NCBI GenBank assembly: GCA_016219105.1
Contig: JACRCI010000001.1
Coordinates: 1 to 42,217 of the forward strand
Reading direction: 5' to 3'
Source: Deltaproteobacteria bacterium
GTDB taxonomy: Bacteria; Desulfobacterota; GWC2-55-46; DRQE01
Length of the DNA: 42,217 nt
The notes under the pieces are model-generated. The model was not told the origin of the DNA. It was given only the letters and a program-made list of their open reading frames with translations, and searched no databases. The position numbers were made by a program, and so were the translations under genes. How positions within the stretch are numbered: position 1 is the stretch's first letter; each line of letters starts with the position of its first letter. Below, piece by piece: positions 1-9,252 of the stretch.

Positions 1-39
1 CTCATCCTCAAAATGTCCTCCGCCATAACGCCCTCCTTC

Positions 40-111
40 AAAACAGGGCATTATAGCAACTCCAAAACAGGACATTTCTACTTTGGCAGAATAGGACATT
101 ATTACTTTGGC
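40..111. repeat. Three tandem 24-bp units resembling multiple terminal repeats of an IS21/Tn7-like insertion sequence end (remnant)
   Basis: Units AAAACAGGGCATTATAGCAACTCC (40-63), AAAACAGGACATTTCTACTTTGGC (64-87), AGAATAGGACATTATTACTTTGGC (88-111) with exact 24-bp period; related 'aaaatgtcct' at about 10-19. No transposase in window. Confidence 0.5.
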
Positions 112-143
112 GTTACATAGTTTTTCTTATCCGCCCCGGGCCT

Positions 144-962
144 TTAGAACCTGTATGCCGCGAGGAAACCCGCGTGCCGTCCGTCAACGGCGGGCACGAG
201 GGCCATGTTCCCGCCTCCGGCCCTGTGCGCCCCGACTATGGCCTTTGCCGTGAAATAGCCTATGGCCGAGCCGAGGAACGCATCCGAGGCCCAGTGGGCG
301 TCGTCATTGACCCTCGAAAGCGCGGCGAGTGTTGCGACGGCGTACGCAAGCGGCGGTATAAACGCGCTGTCGTTGTATTGCGCGGCTATCACCGTAGCCA
401 CCGCGAAGGCGCTCGATGCGTGCCCTGAAGGGAAAGAGAGGTCCGAGTTGGAAGAGCCCGGGCCGTCCCATCTCGTGTGGGGGTCTCCCGTATCGGGCCT
501 GTGCCTGTGGGTGGAGAATTTAAGCGTCTGCGTGAAAACGCCCGTTACGACAAAACTCTCAAGCCCGAGCATGGCCGTTTGCCGGGCCCTTTCATTGTCG
601 TAATAGCGGCCGCCGAGGTAAAGGAGCCCCAGCGGCGGGAGCGTGTATCTCCCGTCGCCGAAGGGCTTTGCGAAACTCGCCATGTCGTCGCTCGTGGAAT
701 TCCTTTTTTTCTGCGCCCAGCTCCGTATGTTTTCGTCGTAGGCATACAGCCCGGCGGTTATGCCGACAACGAGGGAGGCCTTTATCCAGTCCTCTTTTTC
801 CCAGCGCGCCGGCGAGGTGAGGATGTTCGAGGTGTCCGTAAGATACCCTTTCCAGTAATTGCCGCCATTTTCAGCGCCTCCGGCCCCCGCAACGGCCGTG
901 CAGGACAGCATGACCGTTGCGAGCAGGATTACGGCGCATTTTCCGCTAAAACGCACGAACAC
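144..962 (-). CDS. PAP2-family phosphatase with N-terminal signal peptide
   Basis: Signal-like N-terminus; motifs KFSTHRHRPDTGD, SFPSGHASSAFA, SRVNDDAHWASDAFLG. Confidence 0.85.
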   Translation of the reverse strand: MFVRFSGKCAVILLATVMLSCTAVAGAGGAENGGNYWKGYLTDTSNILTSPARWEKEDWIKASLVVGITAGLYAYDENIRSWAQKKRNSTSDDMASFAKPFGDGRYTLPPLGLLYLGGRYYDNERARQTAMLGLESFVVTGVFTQTLKFSTHRHRPDTGDPHTRWDGPGSSNSDLSFPSGHASSAFAVATVIAAQYNDSAFIPPLAYAVATLAALSRVNDDAHWASDAFLGSAIGYFTAKAIVGAHRAGGGNMALVPAVDGRHAGFLAAYRF

Positions 963-972
963 AGTTTGCTCC

Positions 973-1590
973 CTATTTAGTCGTTCGGGCCCCGGGCATG
1001 GAAGCGAGCATCGAATAGACCTTCCGCGCCTGTTCGAGGGTGTCTTCCCTGGCCCCGTTATTGTTTATCACAAAATCGGCGTATCCGAGCTTTTTTGAAA
1101 GCGGTATCTGCGCGTTCATGCGCGCCTTAGCCTCTTCCTCGCCGAGGTTATCCCTTTTCCTGAGCCTTAGCAACTGATTTTCCTCGTTCGCGTAGACCAC
1201 CACGACCGTATCCACGGTCTTGTGAAGACCCACCTCTATAAGAAGGGGGGCGTTAAGGACGATTATCTCTCCGGGGCGGGCATCCCTGAGGGATTCCATC
1301 AGTTCAACTATCCTGCGCATTATCGGCGGGTGTGTTATCGCGTTGAGCTTTTCGAGCCGCCTTTGGTCCGAAAAGACGATCTTTCCGAGACGCCCGCGGT
1401 CTATCGAGCCGTCGCCCTTGAGTACCTTTTTCCCGAATTCCCTTACCACGGCCTCATAGGCGTCTTTCCCCGGACAGACGACCTCCCTGGCGATCTCGTC
1501 GGCGTCTATCATGAGCGCGCCAAGGTTTTTAAATTCCCCGGCAACGAGGCTTTTGCCGGAGGCGACCCCTCCTGTAAGGCCGACTATCAA
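973..1590 (-). CDS. coaE: Dephospho-CoA kinase (TTG start, 4-nt TTGA overlap with pgeF stop)
   Basis: LIVGLTGGVASGKSLVAGEFKNLGALMIDADEIAREVV; NAPLLIEVGL. Start trimmed from the longer ORF to TTG at 1590. Confidence 0.9.
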   Translation of the reverse strand: MIVGLTGGVASGKSLVAGEFKNLGALMIDADEIAREVVCPGKDAYEAVVREFGKKVLKGDGSIDRGRLGKIVFSDQRRLEKLNAITHPPIMRRIVELMESLRDARPGEIIVLNAPLLIEVGLHKTVDTVVVVYANEENQLLRLRKRDNLGEEEAKARMNAQIPLSKKLGYADFVINNNGAREDTLEQARKVYSMLASMPGARTTK

Positions 1591-2390
1591 GGATTGTCCT
1601 CCCCGACCATTATGAAGCTCAACTGCCTTCCGGTATCCTTGCCGTCTTTCCTGTATGAAAAAAAGACGTCGTTCCTGCATGATGTGCAGATGTTCTCCAC
1701 GCCTATGTTTTCCTCTCTTAACCCGGCTTCCTTAAGGAGAAGCATGTTCGCCCCCCTTATATCCACCCGCGCCGAATCGCGCCCCTCTGCCTTTACGTAT
1801 CTTTCCGCGTCCCGGCCAAAGGCCTTTTTGAACTCGTCCGTTACGTCCTTCCCGACGACGTAACAGCAGGGGCCTATCGAGGGGCCGAGGGAGGCTCTCA
1901 GTCCTCCTGCGTCCGAGCCGAATTTTTCAATCATGGTACAAACGGCCCTCTCGGCCACCCGCCTGACCGTGCCCCTCCACCCGGCATGCACGGCGGCCGC
2001 GGCCCTTTTTCCAGGGTCGAATATCAATATAGGAAGGCAGTCCGCGGTAAGCACTCCCACGGCAGCGCCCTGCACGGCCGTTATTATCGCGTCCGCCTCA
2101 ACGGAAGTATAGTCGCGCGCGCCTGAGGATTCAACCGTAACGACGTTATCCCCGTGCACCTGCCTTACGGTTGCGAGCCTTGCGGGGGCAAAGCCGAATC
2201 TCCGGCCCGCCAGAGCCCTGTTTGCTTTTACGTTCTCGATTTTATCTCCGAGGTTGAGGCCCATGTTCAGGGAGGAAAACGGGCCGCGGCTCGTCCCGCC
2301 GGTCCTGCCGAGGAAGGCATGGACGCATCCGGGCTCGCGGCCAAGGGCCGCGGATAAAATATGGAATATACCGTTATCTTTTGCGGGCAT
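1587..2390 (-). CDS. pgeF: Polyphenol oxidase family / purine nucleoside phosphorylase YfiH-like
   Basis: RQVHGDNVV, ADAIITAVQGAAVGVLTADCLPILIFD, AAAVHAGWRGTV, LGPSIGPCCYVVGKDV. Confidence 0.88.
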   Translation of the reverse strand: MPAKDNGIFHILSAALGREPGCVHAFLGRTGGTSRGPFSSLNMGLNLGDKIENVKANRALAGRRFGFAPARLATVRQVHGDNVVTVESSGARDYTSVEADAIITAVQGAAVGVLTADCLPILIFDPGKRAAAAVHAGWRGTVRRVAERAVCTMIEKFGSDAGGLRASLGPSIGPCCYVVGKDVTDEFKKAFGRDAERYVKAEGRDSARVDIRGANMLLLKEAGLREENIGVENICTSCRNDVFFSYRKDGKDTGRQLSFIMVGEDNP

Positions 2391-3372
2391 TTTCCGCAAG
2401 GCCCCGCGCCTCAAGGGTCTCGATGAGCTTTTTCATATCCTGAGGATACGGGGCTGTCCACTCCATGAATGCCCCGGTCGAGGGGTGCAGTATCCCGAGG
2501 GTCAGGGCATGAAGGAACTGCCCTTTGAGTCTTTTTATCCCGTCCGCGACGGCCAACCAGCCGTCCTCGACGGCCTTTTCGAGCGTCTGCGGCGTGTACC
2601 TCCTGCCGTATACCGGGTCGCCGACTATCGGATGCCCGATGCTTGCGAGGTGGACCCTTATCTGGTGGGTCCTTCCGGTCTTCGGGGTTATTTCAAGGAG
2701 GGTAAAGCCGCCGTAGCGCCTCAAGACCCTGTAATGAGTGACCGAGGCCCTGCCGCTCTGCGTCCGCGGAGACATCTTTTTCCTGTCCGTCATGTCCCTG
2801 CCGATCCTCAGGTCTATCGTGCCCTGCGCGCGCGCGACCCTGCCCCACACCAGCGCGTGGTAGCGTCTTGTGGTTGAGTGGTTTTTGAACTGCCTTGAGA
2901 GGCTTACGTGAGCCGGGTTATTTCTGGCTACGACGAGCACTCCGCTTGTGTCTTTGTCCAGCCTGTGGACTATACCCGGCCTCAGGGGGCCTCCCGCGTT
3001 GGAGAGATTGCGCGTATGATGGACGAGGGCGTTTACGAGCGTTCCGTCCGGCCTTCCGGCGCCGGGATGGACCGCGAGACCCTGGGGTTTGTTTATGACG
3101 ATGATGTCGTCGTCCTCATAGACGATATCGAGGGGGATTGCCTCAGGCCCAACCGTTGGCGCCAAGGGCCGGGGGAGGCTTACGCTTATGGTTTCGCCGG
3201 GCCTTACCCTGTGGCTTGCCTTTACGGGCGAGTCTTGAACGAGGATAAGCCCTTTTTTGATCAATCCCTGTATCCGTGAGCGGCTTACGTCTTTAAGATT
3301 TTCGCTCAGGTACAGGTCGAGCCGTTTTGAGGCGCTTTTTTCTTCCACGGTCAAGGTGCGTGTTTTTTTCAT
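2374..3372 (-). CDS. rluD: RluD-family 23S rRNA pseudouridine synthase
   Basis: S4-like N-terminus; GIVHRLDKDTSGVLVVARN; TGRTHQIRVHLASIGHPIVGDPVYG. Confidence 0.9.
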   Translation of the reverse strand: MKKTRTLTVEEKSASKRLDLYLSENLKDVSRSRIQGLIKKGLILVQDSPVKASHRVRPGETISVSLPRPLAPTVGPEAIPLDIVYEDDDIIVINKPQGLAVHPGAGRPDGTLVNALVHHTRNLSNAGGPLRPGIVHRLDKDTSGVLVVARNNPAHVSLSRQFKNHSTTRRYHALVWGRVARAQGTIDLRIGRDMTDRKKMSPRTQSGRASVTHYRVLRRYGGFTLLEITPKTGRTHQIRVHLASIGHPIVGDPVYGRRYTPQTLEKAVEDGWLAVADGIKRLKGQFLHALTLGILHPSTGAFMEWTAPYPQDMKKLIETLEARGLAENARKR

Positions 3373-3397
3373 AGGAAAAGGGGAGAGATGACGCCCT

Positions 3398-3664
3398 CTA
3401 CCAGATTTTGGAATCCACGCCGCCGTGCCTTTTTATCATGATGTCCACAAGCGCCCTGTTGAAGAAGTTGGTCTTTTTAAGGATTTCAGGGACCACGCGG
3501 CTTTTGTAGAGGTCCTCCCCCTCGCGGATTTCCTTTTTGAGCACGTCAAAAAGCGTGTCGTTCTTTATGCCCTCATGGATTTTATCCAGGTTGTAAAGGG
3601 CTATGTCCGACACGATGGTGCGCGCAAGCCGCGCGGCCGCCTCAGGCGTGCTCACGAGCTTCAT
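3398..3664 (-). CDS. Small conserved hypothetical protein (88 aa)
   Basis: Overlaps the 3' end of the upstream GntR gene; no clear family recognised. Confidence 0.6.
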   Translation of the reverse strand: MKLVSTPEAAARLARTIVSDIALYNLDKIHEGIKNDTLFDVLKKEIREGEDLYKSRVVPEILKKTNFFNRALVDIMIKRHGGVDSKIW

Positions 3665-4349
3665 GGGGTTCCTTTTCCCTTGAAAGTTCCCTCACGAGGA
3701 TGTCGGCGCTCCTTTCGGCGTTGGCGCGCACAAGCTCCTCGACCCTCGCCCCGTCGCGATGGATGAAGGCGGATACTATCTCGTCGTGCTGCTTTACCGA
3801 GGTGCTCATCCTGCCGGGCAGACTGAGGGCCGTAATCCTGAAGCGTTCGAACTGCTGGACTATCTGATGGGCGAGGGTCGAGAGCTTGTCGTTGCCGCAC
3901 GCGCGAAGAAACGTCTCGTGGAACTGGTTGTCGAGCCTGAAAAACCCCTTGACGTCGTTTTTCTCCGCGCACCTGAGCATCTGCTGGTTGAGGCCCTTGA
4001 GCCTTCTTATGTCCTTTTCGGTGAACTTGGAGCACGCCTCCTTGGCGGCATAGCCTTCGAGGAGGCTCTTGATCGCGTAAAAATTGCGCACGTCCTTCGC
4101 GGTTATAGGGCATACGACCGCGCCTTTGCGGGGCGCCACGGTTATAAACCCCTCGCTTTCGAGCTGCCTGAATGCCTCCCTTATGGGGGTCCTGCTTATG
4201 CCGAAACTGGCGGCTATCTCGTGCTCCGGGACCCTCTCGCCCGGTTTAAGCCTGCCGGCGATGACCGAGTCCTTCACGAACTCGACAATCCTCTCCCTCA
4301 GGGTCATGGGCCTCTCGACCGGATAGTCCAATATCTTTATTTTTTCCAT
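3642..4349 (-). CDS. GntR-family transcriptional regulator, FadR/FCD subfamily
   Basis: wHTH PGERVPEHEIAASFGISRTPIREAFRQLESEGFITVAPRKGAVV followed by FCD-type helical domain (LDNQFHETFLRACGN). Confidence 0.87.
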   Translation of the reverse strand: MEKIKILDYPVERPMTLRERIVEFVKDSVIAGRLKPGERVPEHEIAASFGISRTPIREAFRQLESEGFITVAPRKGAVVCPITAKDVRNFYAIKSLLEGYAAKEACSKFTEKDIRRLKGLNQQMLRCAEKNDVKGFFRLDNQFHETFLRACGNDKLSTLAHQIVQQFERFRITALSLPGRMSTSVKQHDEIVSAFIHRDGARVEELVRANAERSADILVRELSREKEPHEAREHA

Positions 4350-4426
4350 ATATTTATGTATACTGTGTCCATACCGTAAAGTCAAGGTTTTTTTCTGTTT
4401 TTCCCCTGCAATCCGGGCAATTCCCA

Positions 4427-4455
4427 TTGACACGCCCGCCAGTATCTGTTAAATT
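4427..4455 (+). promoter_or_regulatory. Sigma70-type promoter upstream of the TIM-barrel gene
   Basis: TTGACA (4427-4432), 17-nt spacer, TAAATT (4450-4455). Confidence 0.5.
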
Positions 4456-4468
4456 TTAAGTTTATTGT

Positions 4469-5266
4469 TTGTATCCGGAAAGGGGCATGGCGCAGACTAT
4501 GAAAAAGAAGGTTCAGGTGCACGTGCCATATCCCATGCTTACAAAGAGGCTTGAGGACGTGGTTGAGGCCGGGATTGACCCGGAAGTTTACGTTGACGGG
4601 GCGACACTCGACCGCATTGACCGGCGCGAGCTGAGGGATATAAGGGAGATATTGACGGACAGGGGGCTGAGGATTACGCTCCACGGCCCTTACATGGACC
4701 TCTCGCCCGGGGCGGCTGATGAGAAGGTGCGGCTCATAACCATGGAGCGTTACAGGCAGACGCTTGACGTCGTGGCCGAGTTGAGGCCGGCATGCGTGGT
4801 GCTGCACGCCGGGTATGACGCGAGACGGTTCGACGGGGACGTGGACCTGTGGCTTGGACAGAGCCTTAAAACGTGGCCTGAGTTCATAGAAAAGGCCGCT
4901 CGATCGGGCACGGTCATAGCCGCGGAGAACGTCTTCGAGGAGGATCCGGGGCCGCTTAAAAGGCTTGTGGAATCCTTCAATTCGCCGGTCTTCGGGGTGT
5001 GCCTTGACCCCGGGCATCTCAACCTCTTTTCAAAGGCCCCGATGGAGGAGTGGTTCAGGGCCGTGGGGCCGAGGATAGCCGAGGTGCACCTCCACGATAA
5101 CCGCGGCGGATGGGACGAACACCTGCCCATAGGGGACGGAGGCATAGATTTTCCGCTGTTTTTTACCCTCCTCAAGAAATATTCAAAAGACCCGGTATAC
5201 ACGATCGAGCCCCACGGAGAGGACGCCCTCCAGAGGGCGCTTGAGGCGGCGCGGAGGTATATCTGA
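4469..5266 (+). CDS. Sugar phosphate isomerase/epimerase-like (AP endonuclease 2 TIM barrel) protein
   Basis: LRITLHGPYMDLSPG, VIAAENVFEEDPGPL, GVCLDPGHLNLF, EVHLHDNRGGWDEHLPIGDGGIDF. Confidence 0.8.
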   Translation: MYPERGMAQTMKKKVQVHVPYPMLTKRLEDVVEAGIDPEVYVDGATLDRIDRRELRDIREILTDRGLRITLHGPYMDLSPGAADEKVRLITMERYRQTLDVVAELRPACVVLHAGYDARRFDGDVDLWLGQSLKTWPEFIEKAARSGTVIAAENVFEEDPGPLKRLVESFNSPVFGVCLDPGHLNLFSKAPMEEWFRAVGPRIAEVHLHDNRGGWDEHLPIGDGGIDFPLFFTLLKKYSKDPVYTIEPHGEDALQRALEAARRYI

Positions 5267-5277
5267 AGCGCCAACGC

Positions 5278-7188
5278 ATGGAGAAGTTGGCACTCAGCCC
5301 CGCCCTCTGTGTTTTAATCCTGCTCATATTGTCCTTCGGCGTTTATCTCAACTCCGTCTCAGGCGCCTTTGTCTTTGACGACAATTATCAGGTGCTGGGG
5401 AACCCTTGGATCAAGGACGTAAGCCGCATCCCGGAGATTTTTACTTCCGATGTGTGGGCGTTCAAGGGCGTTGGGGTAGGGAATTACTACCGCCCCCTCA
5501 TGCACCTTTTCTACATGCTCAGCTACCACGTCTTCGGCTTGAAGCCTTGGGGTTTTCACCTCGTGAATATGCTTTTCCACGCAGGGGTCTCGGTACTTGT
5601 CTTTTTAGTTGCGCTTCGGCTTTTCAAGGATGGGGAGGGGGTTGAGCCCGGCGGCTCTTTGATTCCAGCCTTTGTTGCCGCGGTTTTCTTTGCGGTCCAT
5701 CCCATACACACCGAGGCTGTTGCATGGATAGCAGGGTTGCCCGAGGTGTCCTTTACTTTTTTCTACCTCCTTTCTTTTTATCTTTATACGAGGGCGGGAG
5801 GGACGGGGCAGTGGGGGTTCGGCCTTTCCCTTGTCTTTTTCTTCATGGCCGCGCTCTCGAAGGAGACAGCCCTTACTCTGCCACTGCTCATCTTCGCGTA
5901 CGATTATTCGTCCGGCGAAAAGGCTTCCCTCCGGAGCCGCTTAAAAAGATACATCCCGTATCTTTTAGTGGCCGGGGTATACTTCGTTCTCAGGACCTAC
6001 GCAATTAAGGGTTTCGCCCCATTAAAGAGTCATTCCGATTTGAGCGGTTACGAGTATTTCATCAACATCTTTCCTCTGTTCGTCAGATATCTCGGAAAGC
6101 TTGTTTTGCCGGTTAACATGAACGCCTTATATGTATTCCACCCGGTTTCGTCCATTCTCGAATGGAAGGGGATGTTTGCCCTTATTTTTACGCTCGCGTT
6201 CGCGGCCTTTGCATATTACATGAGAAAAAGAAGCAGACTGATTTTCCTGAGTCTTTTATGGATAGCTCTGCCCCTTCTGCCCGTCCTCTACATCCCGGCC
6301 CTCGGGAAAAATGCATTTGCGGACAGGTATCTCTACCTTCCGTCCGCCGGGTTTACGATGCTTCTCTCGATGGGGCTTTGCCGTCTCGCCGCGTCAAGAA
6401 GGAAGGCTTTTCTGCTCGTGCCCGTCGTTGCGGTAACAGGGCTTTATTCCGCAGGCACCATAAAAAGGAACCCTGTGTGGAAAGATGGACTCGCGCTGTG
6501 GGGCGATGTAGTGAGGAAGTCCCCGGATGCTTACGAGGCGCACGAGAACCTCGGCGCTGCCTATCACAATCTCGGTCTTGCGGACGAGGCCGTGAAAGAG
6601 TATTTGAAGGCACTGGAGCTTAATCCCTATCATGCGCTGGCCCATTACGACATCGGCGTCGTTTATGGAGAGCATGGCCTTGTGGATAAGGCCATAGAGG
6701 AGTACAGGATATCATTAAGGCTTAACCCGTATGCTGCGAACGCGCACAATAATCTCGGGAGTGCCTATTACGAAAAAGGTCTTATGGATGAGGCCGTGAA
6801 AGAGTATTTGAAGGCCCTGGAGCTTAATCCCTATCATGCGCTGGCCCATTACAACATCGGCGTCGTTTATGGAGAGCATGGCCTTGTGGATAAGGCCATA
6901 GAGGAGTACAGGATATCTTCAAAACTTGACCCTGATTACGCGAACGCGCACAATAATCTCGGCCGTGCCTATTACGAAAAAGGTCTTGTGGATGAGGCCG
7001 TGAAAGAGTATCGTACCGCGTTGATGCTGAACCCTGTGCATGCCACGGCTCACAATGACCTTGGCCGCATCTATTATGAGCAGGGCAGGACCGATGAGGC
7101 TGTGGGGGAGTTTAAGAAGGAGATCGAGATTAACCCCGGCAACGAGTTTGCACACAAGGCCCTCGAGTCCATTATTGCCGGTAAATAG
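5278..7188 (+). CDS. Multi-pass membrane protein with C-terminal TPR repeats (TMTC/glycosyltransferase-like)
   Basis: N-terminal hydrophobic segments with FDDNYQVLGNPWI and HPIHTEAVAWIAGLPE motifs, then several 34-aa TPR units. Confidence 0.8.
   Translation: MEKLALSPALCVLILLILSFGVYLNSVSGAFVFDDNYQVLGNPWIKDVSRIPEIFTSDVWAFKGVGVGNYYRPLMHLFYMLSYHVFGLKPWGFHLVNMLFHAGVSVLVFLVALRLFKDGEGVEPGGSLIPAFVAAVFFAVHPIHTEAVAWIAGLPEVSFTFFYLLSFYLYTRAGGTGQWGFGLSLVFFFMAALSKETALTLPLLIFAYDYSSGEKASLRSRLKRYIPYLLVAGVYFVLRTYAIKGFAPLKSHSDLSGYEYFINIFPLFVRYLGKLVLPVNMNALYVFHPVSSILEWKGMFALIFTLAFAAFAYYMRKRSRLIFLSLLWIALPLLPVLYIPALGKNAFADRYLYLPSAGFTMLLSMGLCRLAASRRKAFLLVPVVAVTGLYSAGTIKRNPVWKDGLALWGDVVRKSPDAYEAHENLGAAYHNLGLADEAVKEYLKALELNPYHALAHYDIGVVYGEHGLVDKAIEEYRISLRLNPYAANAHNNLGSAYYEKGLMDEAVKEYLKALELNPYHALAHYNIGVVYGEHGLVDKAIEEYRISSKLDPDYANAHNNLGRAYYEKGLVDEAVKEYRTALMLNPVHATAHNDLGRIYYEQGRTDEAVGEFKKEIEINPGNEFAHKALESIIAGK
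6583..6916 (+). repeat. Tandem DNA duplication (period 204 bp) encoding two TPR units
   Basis: About 130 bp from 6583 (gacgaggccgtgaaagagtatttgaaggc...gaggagtacaggatatc) recurs at 6787 with a few mismatches. Confidence 0.9.
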
Positions 7189-7213
7189 CCGATACGGAGA
7201 CCAGCCCGGCACT

Positions 7214-7238
7214 GACGCCCCTTCCGGCGTCTTTCTCT
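7214..7238 (+). terminator. Intrinsic terminator-like hairpin downstream of the TPR gene
   Basis: GACGCC-CCTTCC-GGCGTC followed by tttctctt. Confidence 0.6.
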
Positions 7239-7299
7239 TACCGGGAGCGCGGTTATCGCCTTTTCCGGGTAAGAACCCCTTGTGTAGCCGTTAAATCCC

Positions 7300-7332
7300 T
7301 TGACACATGGCATGGTTGTCTTATATTATAAT
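7300..7332 (+). promoter_or_regulatory. Putative sigma70 promoter for the ffh operon
   Basis: TTGACA at 7300-7305; overlapping -10 candidates within TTATATTATAAT (7321-7332). Confidence 0.5.
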
Positions 7333-7423
7333 TAACTTGCTTAGTCTCTTGCCCCGCAGGCGCGCCACACTGCGAGGGACTGCTATTTCATTTTAACAGT
7401 TTGCGGAAAAACTCGAAACTTAT

Positions 7424-7549
7424 TCAGGCTGCTCAAAAAGCTCCAGATGCAAGGCGTCGAGGAGCGAGGAATGAGGCGTAGTTATCATCTACGCCGCAGT
7501 GACGAGCGACGAAGACAACGCAGCAGATGGACTTTTTCAGCAGCCTGCT
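7424..7549. repeat. About 125-bp imperfect palindrome (MITE/REP-like) with ~15-bp terminal inverted repeats
   Basis: AGGCTGCTCAAAAAG at left, CTTTTTCAGCAGCCT at right; central GGCGTAG-TTATCAT-CTACGCC. Confidence 0.75.
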
Positions 7550-7580
7550 AAAGAAAAGGCGGGATTAGAGGCCGCATATC

Positions 7581-8907
7581 ATGCTCGAAGGACTCTCGGA
7601 TAAGTTAAGAGGCATCATAAAGGACATAAAAGGGCACGGCACTCTCAGCGAGTCCAACATAGAGAGCGCCCTGAAGGAGGTGAGGCTCGCCCTTCTTGAG
7701 GCCGACGTGAATTTTGCCGTTGTCAAGGATTTCATCGCGAGGGTCAGGGAAAAAGGCCCTCGGCAAAGATGTCCTTTTAAGCGTAACCCCGGCCCAGCAG
7801 TTCATAAAGGTCGTCAACGCCGAGCTTACCTCGGTGCTCGGGGGAGCGGCCTCGGAGATTACGTTCAAGGGCAGGCCCACGGTCATCATGCTCGCCGGGC
7901 TTCAGGGATCGGGCAAGACAACGACCACGGCCAAGCTCGCGCTGCTTTTGAAAAAAAAGGGCCGGAATCCCTTCATGGTTCCGGCGGACCTCGCGCGTCC
8001 GGCGGCCGTATTGCAGCTTGAAAAGCTCGCCTCGGAGATAAAGGTTGACTCGTTCGGCGTTGAGGGGAGAAAAGACCCGAGGGACATCTGCCGCGAGGCC
8101 CTGCGGGTCGCAAGGATCAAGGGTTACGACACCATGCTCGTTGACACGGCCGGAAGGCTCCATATAGACACGGCCCTGATGGACGAGTTGAAGGACTTGA
8201 AGGAGATACTCTCGCCATCGGAGATACTGCTCGTGGCCGACGCCATGACGGGCCAGGACGCGGTCGCGACCGCCAGAGGCTTTGACTCCGCCGTGGGGCT
8301 TACGGGGGTGATACTTACGAAGCTCGACAGCGACGCCAGAGGCGGGGCCGCGCTCAGCATGCGCATGGCCACGGGCAAGCCGATAAAATTCGCGGGCACC
8401 GGGGAGAAGATAGACTGTCTTGAGGTCTTTTATCCCGACAGGATGGCCGGCAGGATCCTCGACATGGGCGACGTCCTGACCCTCGTTGAGAAGGCGCAGG
8501 AGGCTATAGACGAAAGGAACGCCGTCGAGATAGAAAAGAAGATAAAGAAGGACACGTTCACGCTCGAGGATTTCAGGCTTCAGCTCCAGCAGATAAAACG
8601 CATGGGCTCGCTCGACAGCATACTTTCGATGATACCGGGGTTCAATTCCATTAAAAAGGCCAAAGGCATGGACGTGAACGAAAAGGAGATAACGAAGGTG
8701 GAGGCCATAATAAGCTCCATGACCATGAGGGAGAGGAAAAACCCGGACGTCCTGAACGCGAGCCGCCGCGCGAGGATCGCCCGCGGCAGCGGCGCCACGG
8801 TGCAGGACATAAACAGGCTCATTAAACAGTACGGCCAGATGCGCGAGATGATGAAGAGGTTTAAAAAAGGCGGGATTAAGAGCCTGAAGAATCTCCTGCC
8901 GGTATAA
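7581..8907 (+). pseudogene. ffh: Signal recognition particle protein Ffh, split by a 1-nt frameshift at about 7748-7756
   Basis: ORF 7581-8021 encodes the N domain (MLEGLSDKLRGIIKDIKGHGTLSESNIESALKEVRLALLEADVNFAVVKDFIARVREK); ORF 7714-8907 continues ALGKDVLLSVTPAQQFIKVVNAEL...GLQGSGKTTTTAKLA...DTAGRLHID through the M domain. Confidence 0.9.
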
Positions 8908-8948
8908 TAACGAACAGGCGGTTTTTCAAGAAGGAGGTAGTAAGGAAG

Positions 8949-9227
8949 ATGGGTGTGAAGATAAGGCTGACCAGATACGGCGGAAAGAAAAAACCGTTTT
9001 ACCGCATCGTCGTGGCGGATTCCCGTTCGCCCAGGAACGGCAGGTTCATAGAGGTCGTGGGCACCTACGACCCCAAGAAAAACCCGGCCGCGGTAGTGCT
9101 TAAAAACGAGCGGATCTCCAGGTGGCTCGCCAAGGGGGCCCTGGCCACGGATACGGTAAGGATGCTGCTTAAAAAGGCAGGCATAGGCGTTGCCGGCGGC
9201 AAGGCCGCGGGCACGGAAGCGGCCTGA
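8949..9227 (+). CDS. rpsP: 30S ribosomal protein S16
   Basis: [41 protein letters not shown]. Confidence 0.97.
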   Translation: MGVKIRLTRYGGKKKPFYRIVVADSRSPRNGRFIEVVGTYDPKKNPAAVVLKNERISRWLAKGALATDTVRMLLKKAGIGVAGGKAAGTEAA

Positions 9228-9252
9228 GTCAATACCGGAGGCGGGCCAATGA

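Noticed and set aside
4382-5017. 211-aa minus-strand ORF
   Set aside because: Antisense to the TIM-barrel gene, no recognisable motif.
7340-7420. Possible SRP RNA (ffs) or tRNA upstream of ffh
   Set aside because: No GGUCAGGNCCGGAAGGNAGCA-like SRP core and no tRNA arms; only a small hairpin CCCCGCAG/CTGCGAGGG.
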